Source: JAWOJB01 sp046484325 (GTDB lineage: Bacteria; Actinomycetota; Acidimicrobiia; Spongiisociales; ZC4RG35). Taken from it: 26,930 nt of DNA. The stretch covers positions 1-26,930 of the forward strand of contig JAWOJB010000034.1 of NCBI GenBank assembly GCA_046484325.1. The letters are read 5' to 3'. The position numbers and the translations under genes were made by a program. The notes beneath the pieces are model-generated. The model did no database searches. It worked only from the letters and a program-made list of their open reading frames with translations, and had not been told where the DNA came from. Shown piece after piece: positions 15,749-22,517 of the stretch (positions within the stretch are counted from its first letter, which is position 1; each line of letters begins with the position of its first letter).

Positions 15749-16135
15749 TCATCCCAGCGGGGCGAACAGGTCGACCGGGTTGCCGTCGGGGTCGAGGACG
15801 GTGGCGTAGCGCTGGCCCCAGAAGGCGTCGAACGGCGCCAGGTGGGACCGGTGGCCGTCAGCCACCAGGGCGTCGTGGGTGGCGTCGACCTCGGCGGGGG
15901 AGACGCACAGGAACGCCAGCGCCACCCGGTGCCCACCCGAGGCCGGCTCCCACTCGGAGAACGACCTCACCAGCTCGACGGTGTCGAACATCAACCGCAG
16001 ACCGCCGGCGACGGCGACCTCGACGTGCTCCTCGGCGTCGGCCCCGGCCGGGATCTCCAGACCCAGCCGCCGGTAGAAGGCGAGGGTGGCGGGCATGTCG
16101 GCCACGACCAGGCCGAGGGCGTCGAGGGCGGGCAT
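15749..16135 (-). CDS. VOC-superfamily protein (glyoxalase / bleomycin-resistance-like)
   Basis: This 128-aa protein has the two beta-alpha-beta-beta-beta modules of the vicinal oxygen chelate fold: MPALDALGLVVADMPATLAFYRRLGLEIP at the N-terminus, and ATHDALVADGHRS with YATVLDPDGNPVDLFAPL at the C-terminus. The usual first metal-binding His is not present in LDALGLVV, and the final Glu position reads VDLF. A classical glyoxalase I metal site is therefore doubtful, and a binding or other role is possible. ATG 16135 is preceded by AAGGAG at 5 nt spacing. It is downstream of pth and probably has its own promoter overlapping the pth stop codon. Confidence 0.88.
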   Translation of the reverse strand: MPALDALGLVVADMPATLAFYRRLGLEIPAGADAEEHVEVAVAGGLRLMFDTVELVRSFSEWEPASGGHRVALAFLCVSPAEVDATHDALVADGHRSHLAPFDAFWGQRYATVLDPDGNPVDLFAPLG

Positions 16136-16160
16136 GGGGGCTCCTTGGCTCGGGCGGCGA

Positions 16161-16166
16161 ACGCTA
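16161..16166 (-). promoter_or_regulatory. Candidate -10 box (TAGCGT) for the VOC gene, built on the pth stop codon
   Basis: The TAG stop of pth (16164-16166) forms the start of TAGCGT. A start about 7 nt downstream gives a leader of about 19 nt containing AAGGAG. Confidence 0.4.
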
Positions 16167-16736
16167 CCCGCTGCGCTCTCCCGCCATCCGGCGAGCCGCC
16201 TCGGGGTCGGCGACCCAGGCCTCGGCCACGTCGGCGGCGTGCTCCACCACCACGTCGATGTCGGCCCGCTCGGCCTTGGCGAACCGGCGCAGCACGTAGT
16301 CGGCTGGGTCCATCCGCCCGGGCGGCCGCCCTACCCCGATCTTGAGCCGCCAGAAGTCGCGGGTCCCCAGCGAGCCCTCGATCGAGCGGAGGCCGTTGTG
16401 GCCGCCGGTGCCGCCCCCCTCCTGCACCCGCAGCCGGGCGAAGGGCAGGTCGATGTCGTCGTGGAACACGAGCAGGTCCGAAGTGTCGGCCTTGAAGTAG
16501 CGGAGGACCGCCTGGATGGCCTGGCCCGAGTGGTTCATGTAGGTGGAGGGCACCGCCAGCACCATCGGCTCGCCGTGGATCCGGGCCTCCCCGAGCTCGC
16601 TCCGGGTCCGGCCCGGGCCCCGCTTGAGGCGGACGCCGTGGCGGGCGGCGAGGATCGCCAGCACCTCGAAGCCGACGTTGTGGCGGGTGCCCTCATATTC
16701 CGGCCCCGGGTTGCGGAGCCCAACCAGCACCCGCAT
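16164..16736 (-). CDS. pth: Peptidyl-tRNA hydrolase
   Basis: This 190-aa enzyme recycles peptidyl-tRNA released from stalled ribosomes. It shows the family motifs GLRNPGPEYEGTRHNVGF (6-23, catalytic His19 and Asn20), PSTYMNHSGQA, and HDDIDLPFARLRVQEGGGTGGHNGLRSI in the centre, and it is full length. It follows rplY/ctc with only 6 nt between, the common ctc-pth pair of Gram-positive bacteria, and is probably cotranscribed with it. The ATG has only a weak purine stretch inside the end of rplY, so coupling to rplY translation is likely. Confidence 0.97.
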   Translation of the reverse strand: MRVLVGLRNPGPEYEGTRHNVGFEVLAILAARHGVRLKRGPGRTRSELGEARIHGEPMVLAVPSTYMNHSGQAIQAVLRYFKADTSDLLVFHDDIDLPFARLRVQEGGGTGGHNGLRSIEGSLGTRDFWRLKIGVGRPPGRMDPADYVLRRFAKAERADIDVVVEHAADVAEAWVADPEAARRMAGERSG

Positions 16737-16742
16737 CGGCGC

Positions 16743-17390
16743 CTACTCGGACCCTTCGCCGGCTTCCGCCTCTTCCTCGGCCGCCTCTGCCGCCTCGCCC
16801 TCGAGCTCCTCGGCGGGTGCCTCCTCCACCTCGACGGCGGGGGCGGTGATCGAGAGGACGACCTCCTCGGGGTCGTCGAGGTACTCAACGCCGTCGATGA
16901 CAGGCAGATCGGCGATGCGGAGCGAGTCCCCGACCCCGAGCGCCGACACGTCCAGGCTGATCGCCGACGGGAGCGCCGTCGGCAGCGCCTCGATCAGGAC
17001 CGAGGTGCGGCTCGACGACATGATGCCGCCCTCCGTCACCCCCACCGGCTCGCCCTCGGTGTGGATCGGGATCTCGACCCGGACCACCTCGGTGACGTCG
17101 ATCTTCAGGAAGTCGACGTGGCGGTAGAGGTTGCGATAGGGGTGCTTCTCCACCTGCTTGGGGAGGGTCAGCAACGACTCACCGGTATCGAGGGCCAGGG
17201 TCAGCAGCACGTTGTGGCCGGCCTCGGTGTGGAGGGCGACGCCGAGGTCGTGGGCGTCCACCGACACCGGGATCGGGTCGATCCCCATGCCGTAGACCAC
17301 GCCGGGCACTGCGCCCGACCGGCGGAGCCGGCGGGACTCCCGGGAACCGGTAGGGCGGCCGGTCTCGGCGCGCAAGGTGATCTCGGCCAT
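16743..17390 (-). CDS. rplY: 50S ribosomal protein L25 / general stress protein Ctc
   Basis: This 215-aa protein binds 5S rRNA. Residues 1-92 are the L25 domain (MAEITLRAETGRPTGSRESR, then GAVPGVVYGMG, KHPYRNLYRHVDFLKID). Residues about 95-185 form the C-terminal TL5/Ctc beta domain (IPIHTEGEPVGVTEGGIM, LPSAISLDVSALGVGDSLRI). A very acidic Glu/Ala tail (about 186-215) ends the protein, as in many Ctc proteins. ATG 17390 has GAGGAG 7 nt upstream. The frame stays open upstream, but the conserved MAEITL start and the ribosome site settle the choice. It is followed directly by pth. Confidence 0.95.
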   Translation of the reverse strand: MAEITLRAETGRPTGSRESRRLRRSGAVPGVVYGMGIDPIPVSVDAHDLGVALHTEAGHNVLLTLALDTGESLLTLPKQVEKHPYRNLYRHVDFLKIDVTEVVRVEIPIHTEGEPVGVTEGGIMSSSRTSVLIEALPTALPSAISLDVSALGVGDSLRIADLPVIDGVEYLDDPEEVVLSITAPAVEVEEAPAEELEGEAAEAAEEEAEAGEGSE

Positions 17391-17429
17391 GGGTGGACTC
17401 CTCGACGAGGTGGGAAGACTGGGAGAAGG

Positions 17430-17435
17430 ATTATG
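17430..17435 (-). promoter_or_regulatory. Candidate -10 box (CATAAT) for rplY-pth, overlapping the hydrolase stop codon
   Basis: CATAAT contains the TAA stop (17431-17433) of the upstream hydrolase gene. A start about 7 nt downstream leaves a leader of about 33 nt with the GAGGAG site of rplY. Confidence 0.4.
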
Positions 17436-18114
17436 CCTCGGGCCGCCGCAGAGGTGCAAGGCGGCCGGGCCCGATCCGGCCCAGCCAGGCCAGGGTCTCG
17501 CCCACCAGCGTCGTGGTGAGCCGGTCGGGATCCCATTCTCGGCCCCGGAACGCGTGGTCGGCACCGTCGAGATCGACCACCCCGGCGGTGGGGTGCGGCC
17601 GCACGTGCCGGTCGAAGAGCTCGGCACGGGCGAGGGCGTCGCGGGATCCCTGGAAGAACAGCATCGGACAGGCGATCCGGGAAAGATGCTCGACCCGCAG
17701 CCGGTCGGGCCGCCCGGCGGGATGGAGCGGGTAGCCATACAGCACCAACCCGGCCATCGGGTCCCCCTCGGCGGCGAGCATCGAGGCCATCCGCCCGCCC
17801 ATCGACCGGCCTCCGGCCACCAGCGCCTCGCCGAGCTCGGCCCGCACCCACCCGAGCACCGCGCGGTGGCAGGCGAGCAGGACCTCGGCCTGGTCGGGAC
17901 GGCGCCGGCCCTCGGTGGTGAATGGGTAGTCGAAGGTGACGGCGGTGACGCCCCCGGCGGCGAGGCCGTGGCGGAGCGCCGTGATCATGGGGTGGCGCTG
18001 GTCGGTCCCCGCACCGTGGGCGAGGACGACAACGGCTTCCCCGGAGCCGTCGACCAGGGCCGCGACCGCCCGCCCGGAGCTCCACGGGATCGTCGCCCGG
18101 CCGGGGTTCGCCAT
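17431..18114 (-). CDS. Small alpha/beta hydrolase (dienelactone-hydrolase-like)
   Basis: This 227-aa cytosolic hydrolase begins MANPGRATIPWSSG. It shows VVVLAHGAGTDQ (oxyanion region, about 28-39), the nucleophile elbow GGRSMGG (Ser104), the acid in FFQGSRDALA (Asp159) and the histidine in DGADHAFRG (His187), a complete catalytic triad. It belongs to the compact KANL/dienelactone-hydrolase-like group; the substrate is unknown. ATG 18114 has no Shine-Dalgarno, but a TACGAT box ends 6 nt before it, so the mRNA is probably leaderless. It is transcribed divergently from the 6-phosphogluconolactonase gene across a 44-nt gap. Confidence 0.87.
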   Translation of the reverse strand: MANPGRATIPWSSGRAVAALVDGSGEAVVVLAHGAGTDQRHPMITALRHGLAAGGVTAVTFDYPFTTEGRRRPDQAEVLLACHRAVLGWVRAELGEALVAGGRSMGGRMASMLAAEGDPMAGLVLYGYPLHPAGRPDRLRVEHLSRIACPMLFFQGSRDALARAELFDRHVRPHPTAGVVDLDGADHAFRGREWDPDRLTTTLVGETLAWLGRIGPGRLAPLRRPEA

Positions 18115-18120
18115 CAACTG

Positions 18121-18126
18121 ATCGTA
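18121..18126 (-). promoter_or_regulatory. Candidate leaderless -10 box (TACGAT) for the alpha/beta hydrolase
   Basis: TACGAT is followed by 6 nt and then the ATG at 18114; there is no ribosome site. Confidence 0.45.
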
Positions 18127-18146
18127 TCGGGCACGGTGCCCGCGGC

Positions 18147-18152
18147 TAGCGT
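18147..18152 (+). promoter_or_regulatory. Candidate leaderless -10 box (TAGCGT) for pgl
   Basis: TAGCGT is followed by CGGGCC and then the ATG at 18159; there is no ribosome site. It lies 20 nt from the oppositely oriented hydrolase box. Confidence 0.45.
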
Positions 18153-18158
18153 CGGGCC

Positions 18159-18869
18159 ATGCGTGTGATCGTCTTGCCGGATGCCGACAGCCTCGCCGAG
18201 GCGGTGTGCGGCCAGGTGGTCGGCGCCGTCGCCGAGACCGACGGTCCCGTCGACATCGGCCTGGCCGGGGGTTCCACCCCCGCCGCCGCCTACCGTCGCC
18301 TGCGGGAGATGACCCTCGACCGCGACCGGGTGAACTGGTGGCTCTCCGACGAGCGGTGGGTTCCGGAGGACGACCCCGAGTGCAACGGGCGCATGGCGGC
18401 CGAGAACCTGGGGGACCTCGCCGCCCGCTTGATCCGGCCCCGCTACTCGACCGCGCTGCGGCCACACGAGGCCGCGCTGTTCTACGAAGCGGCCATCCGC
18501 CGGGTCCTGGTCGACGGCCGCTCCCGTCTCGTGCTGCTGGGGATGGGCACCGACGGTCACACCGCCTCCCTCTTCCCCGGCACCACCGCCGTCGCCGAGG
18601 AGACCCGCTGGTATGCGGCCAACCGCGTGGAGTCCCTCGGGATGTGGCGGCTCACGGCCACCTTCCCGCTGCTGCTGCGGGCCCATCGAATCGTCGTGAC
18701 GGTGTCGGGCGAGTCGAAGGCCGAGACGGCCCGCGCCGCCCTTGCCGGGGAAGGCGACCTCCCGATCTCCCGGCTGTCCGAGGCCGAGGGCGAGGTGGTG
18801 TGGCTGCTCGACGAGCCGGCCGCATCCCGGCTCGACCCGGCCGGCCTGGAACGGCCCCTCGGCCCGTAG
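18159..18869 (+). CDS. pgl: 6-phosphogluconolactonase (DevB type)
   Basis: This 236-aa enzyme hydrolyses 6-phosphogluconolactone in the oxidative pentose phosphate pathway. Motifs: LAGGSTPAAAYRRL (about 35-48), the signature WWLSDERWVPEDDPECNGRMA (about 60-80) and LLGMGTDGHTASLFPGT (about 128-144). The length is normal. ATG 18159 follows a TAGCGT box by 6 nt, and there is no Shine-Dalgarno. zwf and gnd, often clustered with pgl, are not nearby; the gene stands alone between a hydrolase and a lipoprotein esterase. Confidence 0.95.
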   Translation: MRVIVLPDADSLAEAVCGQVVGAVAETDGPVDIGLAGGSTPAAAYRRLREMTLDRDRVNWWLSDERWVPEDDPECNGRMAAENLGDLAARLIRPRYSTALRPHEAALFYEAAIRRVLVDGRSRLVLLGMGTDGHTASLFPGTTAVAEETRWYAANRVESLGMWRLTATFPLLLRAHRIVVTVSGESKAETARAALAGEGDLPISRLSEAEGEVVWLLDEPAASRLDPAGLERPLGP

Positions 18870-18883
18870 CCGCGGCCCCTCCG

Positions 18884-18889
18884 TACACT
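18884..18889 (+). promoter_or_regulatory. Candidate leaderless -10 box (TACACT) for the lipoprotein esterase
   Basis: TACACT is followed by CGCC and two consecutive ATG codons at 18894 and 18897. The second lies 7 nt from the box, the usual leaderless spacing here. Confidence 0.45.
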
Positions 18890-18893
18890 CGCC

Positions 18894-19784
18894 ATGATGC
18901 CCCGAAGCCGGCTCGCCGCCGCCGTCCTCGCCGTCGTGCTCACCGCCTGCGGCGGCCCGGCGGCGGTCGAGACGACCACCACGACGACGACCTCGACGAC
19001 CACCACGGCGCCTCCGGCCAGCGCCCCGACCACCATCCCCGGGGCACCGGCCTACGACCATCTGGCAGCCACGTTCACCTACGGGTTCGACCTCGTGGGC
19101 GAGGTCCACGCCCTCCCCGGCACCGGCGAGCGGCCCGTGGTCGTGACGGTCCACGGCGGAGGCTGGTACGGGGGCAGCCGGTTCTCGCTCGGCCCACTCG
19201 CCGACGCCCTCGCGGGGCGCGACGTGGTGGCCGTGAACGTCTCGTACCGGACCGGGTCGGAGGGCGGAGGCTACCCGGCCACCTTCGACGACGTCGCCTG
19301 CGCGATCCGGCACGCCGCCGTCGCCGCCGCCCCTTACACGACCACGCCCGAGCGGATCGTCGTCGTCGGGCACTCCGCCGGTGCCCACCTCGGGGCGGTG
19401 GCCGTGATGAGCGACGTCTTCGGGGCCGACTGCGACGCCCCCGCCGCCCCGGTGACGGGGTTCGTAGGCCTCGCCGGTCCCTACGACACCGACCTCCTCG
19501 CCTTCGCCCTCGAGCGGTTCTTCGGGACCGACCCCGAGGTGGACCCCGCGCCGTGGGAGGCGGGGAACCCCTTCACCTATGCGGCCGAGCGCCCCGACGT
19601 GGCGTTCCTCCTGCTCCACGGGGACGCCGACGAGGTGGTGGCGCTCTCGTTCGCCGAAGACTTCGCCGCCGCTCTCGAGGCGGGCGGGCATGCGGTGGAA
19701 CTGCAGGTGCTGCCCGGCATCGACCACGCCCAGGTCGCCGACCCCCTCGTCGTCGCCGACCTCATCGCCGCCTTCGCCCGATAA
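18894..19784 (+). CDS. Secreted lipoprotein alpha/beta hydrolase (BD-FAE / esterase-lipase type)
   Basis: This 296-aa protein carries a lipoprotein signal peptide (LAVVLTAC, lipid site Cys19), a Thr-rich linker (about 27-40) that would tether the enzyme to the membrane, and a catalytic domain. Triad and oxyanion motifs: HGGGWYGG (87-94), GHSAG (Ser161), HGDADEVV (Asp246) and GIDHAQV (His278). This is the acylaminoacyl-peptidase/kynurenine-formamidase-like esterase pattern; the substrate is unknown. Two tandem ATGs start the frame. The second (18897) is 7 nt from a TACACT box and may be the true start, changing the protein by one residue. The linker is encoded by near-repeats of ACC/ACG. Confidence 0.88.
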   Translation: MMPRSRLAAAVLAVVLTACGGPAAVETTTTTTTSTTTTAPPASAPTTIPGAPAYDHLAATFTYGFDLVGEVHALPGTGERPVVVTVHGGGWYGGSRFSLGPLADALAGRDVVAVNVSYRTGSEGGGYPATFDDVACAIRHAAVAAAPYTTTPERIVVVGHSAGAHLGAVAVMSDVFGADCDAPAAPVTGFVGLAGPYDTDLLAFALERFFGTDPEVDPAPWEAGNPFTYAAERPDVAFLLLHGDADEVVALSFAEDFAAALEAGGHAVELQVLPGIDHAQVADPLVVADLIAAFAR

Positions 19785-19788
19785 GACG

Positions 19789-19919
19789 AACCCAGGGTTG
19801 GTGAACACACCCAGTGTGGTCACCGGCCCACGGTTGGCGAGGGCGGGGCGCACCCTCCCGGTCCCACGTCGGAACCGTGGGCTGAGGAACACGATCTGTG
19901 TGTTCCCCAGCCCTGGGTT
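19789..19919. repeat. 131-bp palindromic element: two hairpin units in inverted orientation
   Basis: Four versions of one sequence of about 22 nt alternate in orientation. Hairpin 1: 19789-19810 pairs with 19814-19835 across the loop CCA. Hairpin 2: 19873-19892 pairs with 19900-19919 across 7 nt. The outer arms also pair with each other (19789-19810 with 19898-19919, 20 of 22 identical as reverse complements), and the inner arms share an exact GCCCACGGTT / AACCGTGGGC match. The element can therefore fold as two hairpins or as one long nested hairpin. It fills the gap between convergent esterase and glycosylase genes and could act as a two-way terminator or be a REP/MITE-like repeat. Confidence 0.75.
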
Positions 19920-19929
19920 GGTCTTCGGC

Positions 19930-20814
19930 CTAGAGGTGCTCGAAGCTGCGGACCGGGGAGCGGGGGCCGTAGCGGGGGTACGGGGCGAGCGACTCGAGGA
20001 AGCGCACCACCCGGCCCCGGTGCGGGCGGAACGGCTCGAGCAGCTCCAGCATCCGCTCGTCGCTCCCGCGTGGCTCGCCGGCCAGGTGCCAGCACACCTG
20101 GTGCTTGAGGTGGAAGTCGCCCACCGACACGGCGTCGGGGTCGCCGTGGCTCACCGCCACCGTCTCGGCGGCGCTCCACGCCCCCACCCCGGGGATCCGC
20201 CGGAGCCAGGCCTGGGCCTCCACGGCGGCCACCCCGGCCAGCCGGTCGATCCGGTCCGCCTCGGCCGCCGCCCGCCGGAGTGTGTCGGCCCGCCGGCGCT
20301 CGATGCCGAGGGGATGGAAGGCGTGGTAGGGGGCGGCGACGACCCGGTCGGGGTCGGGGGGGAGGTGCAGCCCCGGACGGGGGCCGGGGGCAGGCTCTGA
20401 GAACGACCGCAACAGCCCGCGCATGCCGCGCCCGGCCTCCTTCCCGGTGACCTTCTGGCCGACCACCGCCGGCACCAGCGCCTCGTAGACCAGCCCGGTG
20501 TGCCCGATCCGCCAGCCCGGGTGGCGGCGGGCGATCTCGCCGACCAGCGGGTGGTCGGTCTCGAACCCCTCCCTCGGGTCGAGCAGGCCAATCAGCCCCG
20601 GCACCTGCTCGAGCACCCAGCCGGCACCAGGCCCCCACGCGTCCGCATCCACGACCGCACCGGCCCTTCGGATCAGCACGGTGGCCGGTCCTCCCGAGGT
20701 CCGCATCGCCCGCCACCAGCCGTCGGGGCCGAAACTCCCCCACGGCCCGGTGAGAGGCGCCAGCACGCGCCGCAGCTCGAGCGGCCGGTCGATCGGGACC
20801 GAGCGAGAGGGCAT
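19930..20814 (-). CDS. AlkA-type HhH-GPD DNA glycosylase (3-methyladenine DNA glycosylase II family)
   Basis: This 294-aa base-excision-repair protein has an N-terminal beta region (about 1-85) and a helical domain. The helix-hairpin-helix is at 204-217 (LRRIPGVGAWSAAE). The catalytic aspartate is probably Asp233 in VSVGDFHLKH, aligned by eye with Asp238 of E. coli AlkA. Upstream, VVGQKVTGKEAGR (about 117-129) fits the family helix. It should excise alkylated purines. The ATG has no Shine-Dalgarno; a TACCGT box ends 7 nt upstream and is shared as a palindrome with the divergent GMC oxidoreductase gene. The start is fixed by this spacing and by 23 nt of divergence. Confidence 0.88.
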   Translation of the reverse strand: MPSRSVPIDRPLELRRVLAPLTGPWGSFGPDGWWRAMRTSGGPATVLIRRAGAVVDADAWGPGAGWVLEQVPGLIGLLDPREGFETDHPLVGEIARRHPGWRIGHTGLVYEALVPAVVGQKVTGKEAGRGMRGLLRSFSEPAPGPRPGLHLPPDPDRVVAAPYHAFHPLGIERRRADTLRRAAAEADRIDRLAGVAAVEAQAWLRRIPGVGAWSAAETVAVSHGDPDAVSVGDFHLKHQVCWHLAGEPRGSDERMLELLEPFRPHRGRVVRFLESLAPYPRYGPRSPVRSFEHL

Positions 20815-20821
20815 CGCGCCG

Positions 20822-20831
20822 ACGGTACCGT
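20822..20831. promoter_or_regulatory. Palindromic two-way -10 element (ACGGTACCGT)
   Basis: The 10-bp perfect palindrome contains TACCGT on both strands. On plus it is 6 nt before the GMC oxidoreductase ATG (20838); on minus it is 7 nt before the glycosylase ATG (20814). Both genes would be leaderless, with start sites about 24 bp apart. The -35 regions would lie inside the opposite gene; none is obvious. Confidence 0.5.
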
Positions 20832-20837
20832 GGGTGA

Positions 20838-22514
20838 ATGCGGTCCACCGACTACGACGTCGTGGTGATCGGGAGCGGGTTCGGGGGGAGCGTGGCGGCG
20901 CTGCGACTCACCGAGAAGGGCTACTCGGTGGGGGTGCTCGAGGCCGGTCGCCGGTACACGCCGGCCGACTTCCCGAAGACGAGCTGGGACGTCCGCCGGT
21001 TCCTGTGGTTCCCGAAGCTGGGGATGCGGGGGATCCAGCGGCTCGACCTGCTGGGCCACGTCCTCGTGCTTTCGGGGGCGGGGGTGGGGGGAGGCTCGCT
21101 GGTCTACGCCGCCACCCTCTATGAGCCCCACGACGCCTTCTACGACGACCCGCAGTGGGCAGGCATGACCGACTGGCGGGACGAGCTGGCGCCGTTCTAC
21201 GACCAGGCCAAGCGTATGCTCGGCGTGGTCGACGCCGAGGCCGACACCCCCGCCGACGACGTGCTCAGGGCCGTCGGCCGCAATTTCGGCGCCGAGGACA
21301 CGTTCCGGCCCACCCCGGTCGGGGTGTTCCTGTCCGAGCCGGGGGTGGAGCGGCCGGACCCGTTCTTCGGCGGTCTGGGACCTGCCCGAACCGGCTGCCT
21401 GCGCTGCGGGTCCTGCATGACCGGCTGCCGCCACGACGCCAAGAACTCGCTCGACCGCAACTACCTCCACCTGGCCGAGCTGGCCGGGGCGAAGGTGCAC
21501 CCCGAGCACGAGGTGGTGGACCTCGAGGAGGGCGAGGGCGGCTACCGCATCACCACCGAGCGGCCGGGAGCCTGGCTCCGCCGGAACCGGCGTGTGTTCA
21601 ACGCCCGCCAGGTGGTGTTCGCCGCCGGCGCCCTCGGCACCAGCCGCCTGCTCCTGAAGCTGGCCGACTCCGGCAGGCTGGCCAACCTTTCCGACTGGGC
21701 CGGGTCGACCGTGCGCACCAACTCCGAGGCGATCCTCGGCGCCACCGCTCGCGACCTCTCGACCGACTACTCCCGGGGTGTGGCGATCACCTCGTCGATC
21801 CACCCGGAGCCGGGCACCCACATCGAGGCGGTCCGCTACGGCAAGGGGAGCAACGTGATGGGGTTGCTGGCGACGATCCTCACCGACGGGGGTGGGCGCA
21901 TCCCCCGCCAGCTCCGGTTCCTCGGCAACGTGGTGCGCCACCCGATGGCCTTCCTCCGCTCGCTCTCGGTCCGCCGCTGGTCGGAACGGACCGTGATCCT
22001 CCTCGTCATGCAGAGCGCCGACAATCGCCTCCGCCTCCGCTGGAAGCGCCGGAAGGGGGGCGGCCGGATGGTCTCCGAGCTCGACCACGCAGCCCGGCAT
22101 CCCAGCTACATCCCGGTGGCCAACGAGGCTGCCCGGGCGGCCGCCCGCAAGATGGACGGCCTCCCGGGCAGCGCCGTCAACGAGGTGCTGCTCGACGTGC
22201 CGACCACCGCCCACATCATCGGCGGCGCCTGCATCGGGCCGGACCCCACCTGCGGGGTGGTGGACGGGTATCACCGGGTCTACGGCAACCCCGGGCTGCA
22301 CGTGGTCGACGGGTCGGCGGTGCCGGCCAACCTCGGCGTCAACCCCTCGCTCACGATCACGGCGATGGCGGAGCGGGCCATGGCCTTCTGGCCCAACCGA
22401 AGCGACACCGATCCCCGGCCCTCCCCCGGCGAGCCCTACCGGCGGATCGAGCCGGTCATGCCCCACCGCCCGGTGGTCCCGGCCGGGGCGCCCGGCGAGC
22501 TCCGCCTCGGCTGA
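20838..22514 (+). CDS. GMC-family FAD oxidoreductase (cholesterol-oxidase-like) with a Cys cluster
   Basis: This 558-aa flavoprotein has the Rossmann FAD motif VVIGSGFGGSVAALRL (9-24), GAGVGGGSLVYAATLYEP (80-97), and the GMC C-terminal pattern GGACIGPDPTCGVVDG with GLHVVDGSAVPANLGVNPSLTI. It resembles the cholesterol oxidase/ChoD branch, but the substrate (sterol, alcohol or other) is not determinable. Four cysteines, Cys187, Cys190, Cys193 and Cys197, form Cx2Cx2Cx3C, which could hold an iron-sulfur cluster; similar cysteines occur in the ChoD-like branch as I recall it. No signal peptide is seen. It diverges from the glycosylase gene and ends 3 nt before the truncated ALDH stop codon. Confidence 0.9.
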   Translation: MRSTDYDVVVIGSGFGGSVAALRLTEKGYSVGVLEAGRRYTPADFPKTSWDVRRFLWFPKLGMRGIQRLDLLGHVLVLSGAGVGGGSLVYAATLYEPHDAFYDDPQWAGMTDWRDELAPFYDQAKRMLGVVDAEADTPADDVLRAVGRNFGAEDTFRPTPVGVFLSEPGVERPDPFFGGLGPARTGCLRCGSCMTGCRHDAKNSLDRNYLHLAELAGAKVHPEHEVVDLEEGEGGYRITTERPGAWLRRNRRVFNARQVVFAAGALGTSRLLLKLADSGRLANLSDWAGSTVRTNSEAILGATARDLSTDYSRGVAITSSIHPEPGTHIEAVRYGKGSNVMGLLATILTDGGGRIPRQLRFLGNVVRHPMAFLRSLSVRRWSERTVILLVMQSADNRLRLRWKRRKGGGRMVSELDHAARHPSYIPVANEAARAAARKMDGLPGSAVNEVLLDVPTTAHIIGGACIGPDPTCGVVDGYHRVYGNPGLHVVDGSAVPANLGVNPSLTITAMAERAMAFWPNRSDTDPRPSPGEPYRRIEPVMPHRPVVPAGAPGELRLG

Positions 22515-22517
22515 CGG

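Noticed and set aside
15749..16135. Calling the VOC protein glyoxalase I (gloA)
   Set aside because: The first metal-binding His and the C-terminal Glu of that enzyme are not evident, so only the superfamily is supported.
18114..19892. 592-codon minus-strand frame antisense to pgl and the esterase
   Set aside because: It lies opposite two genes with complete catalytic motifs and translates to Gly/Glu/Val-rich shadow sequence.
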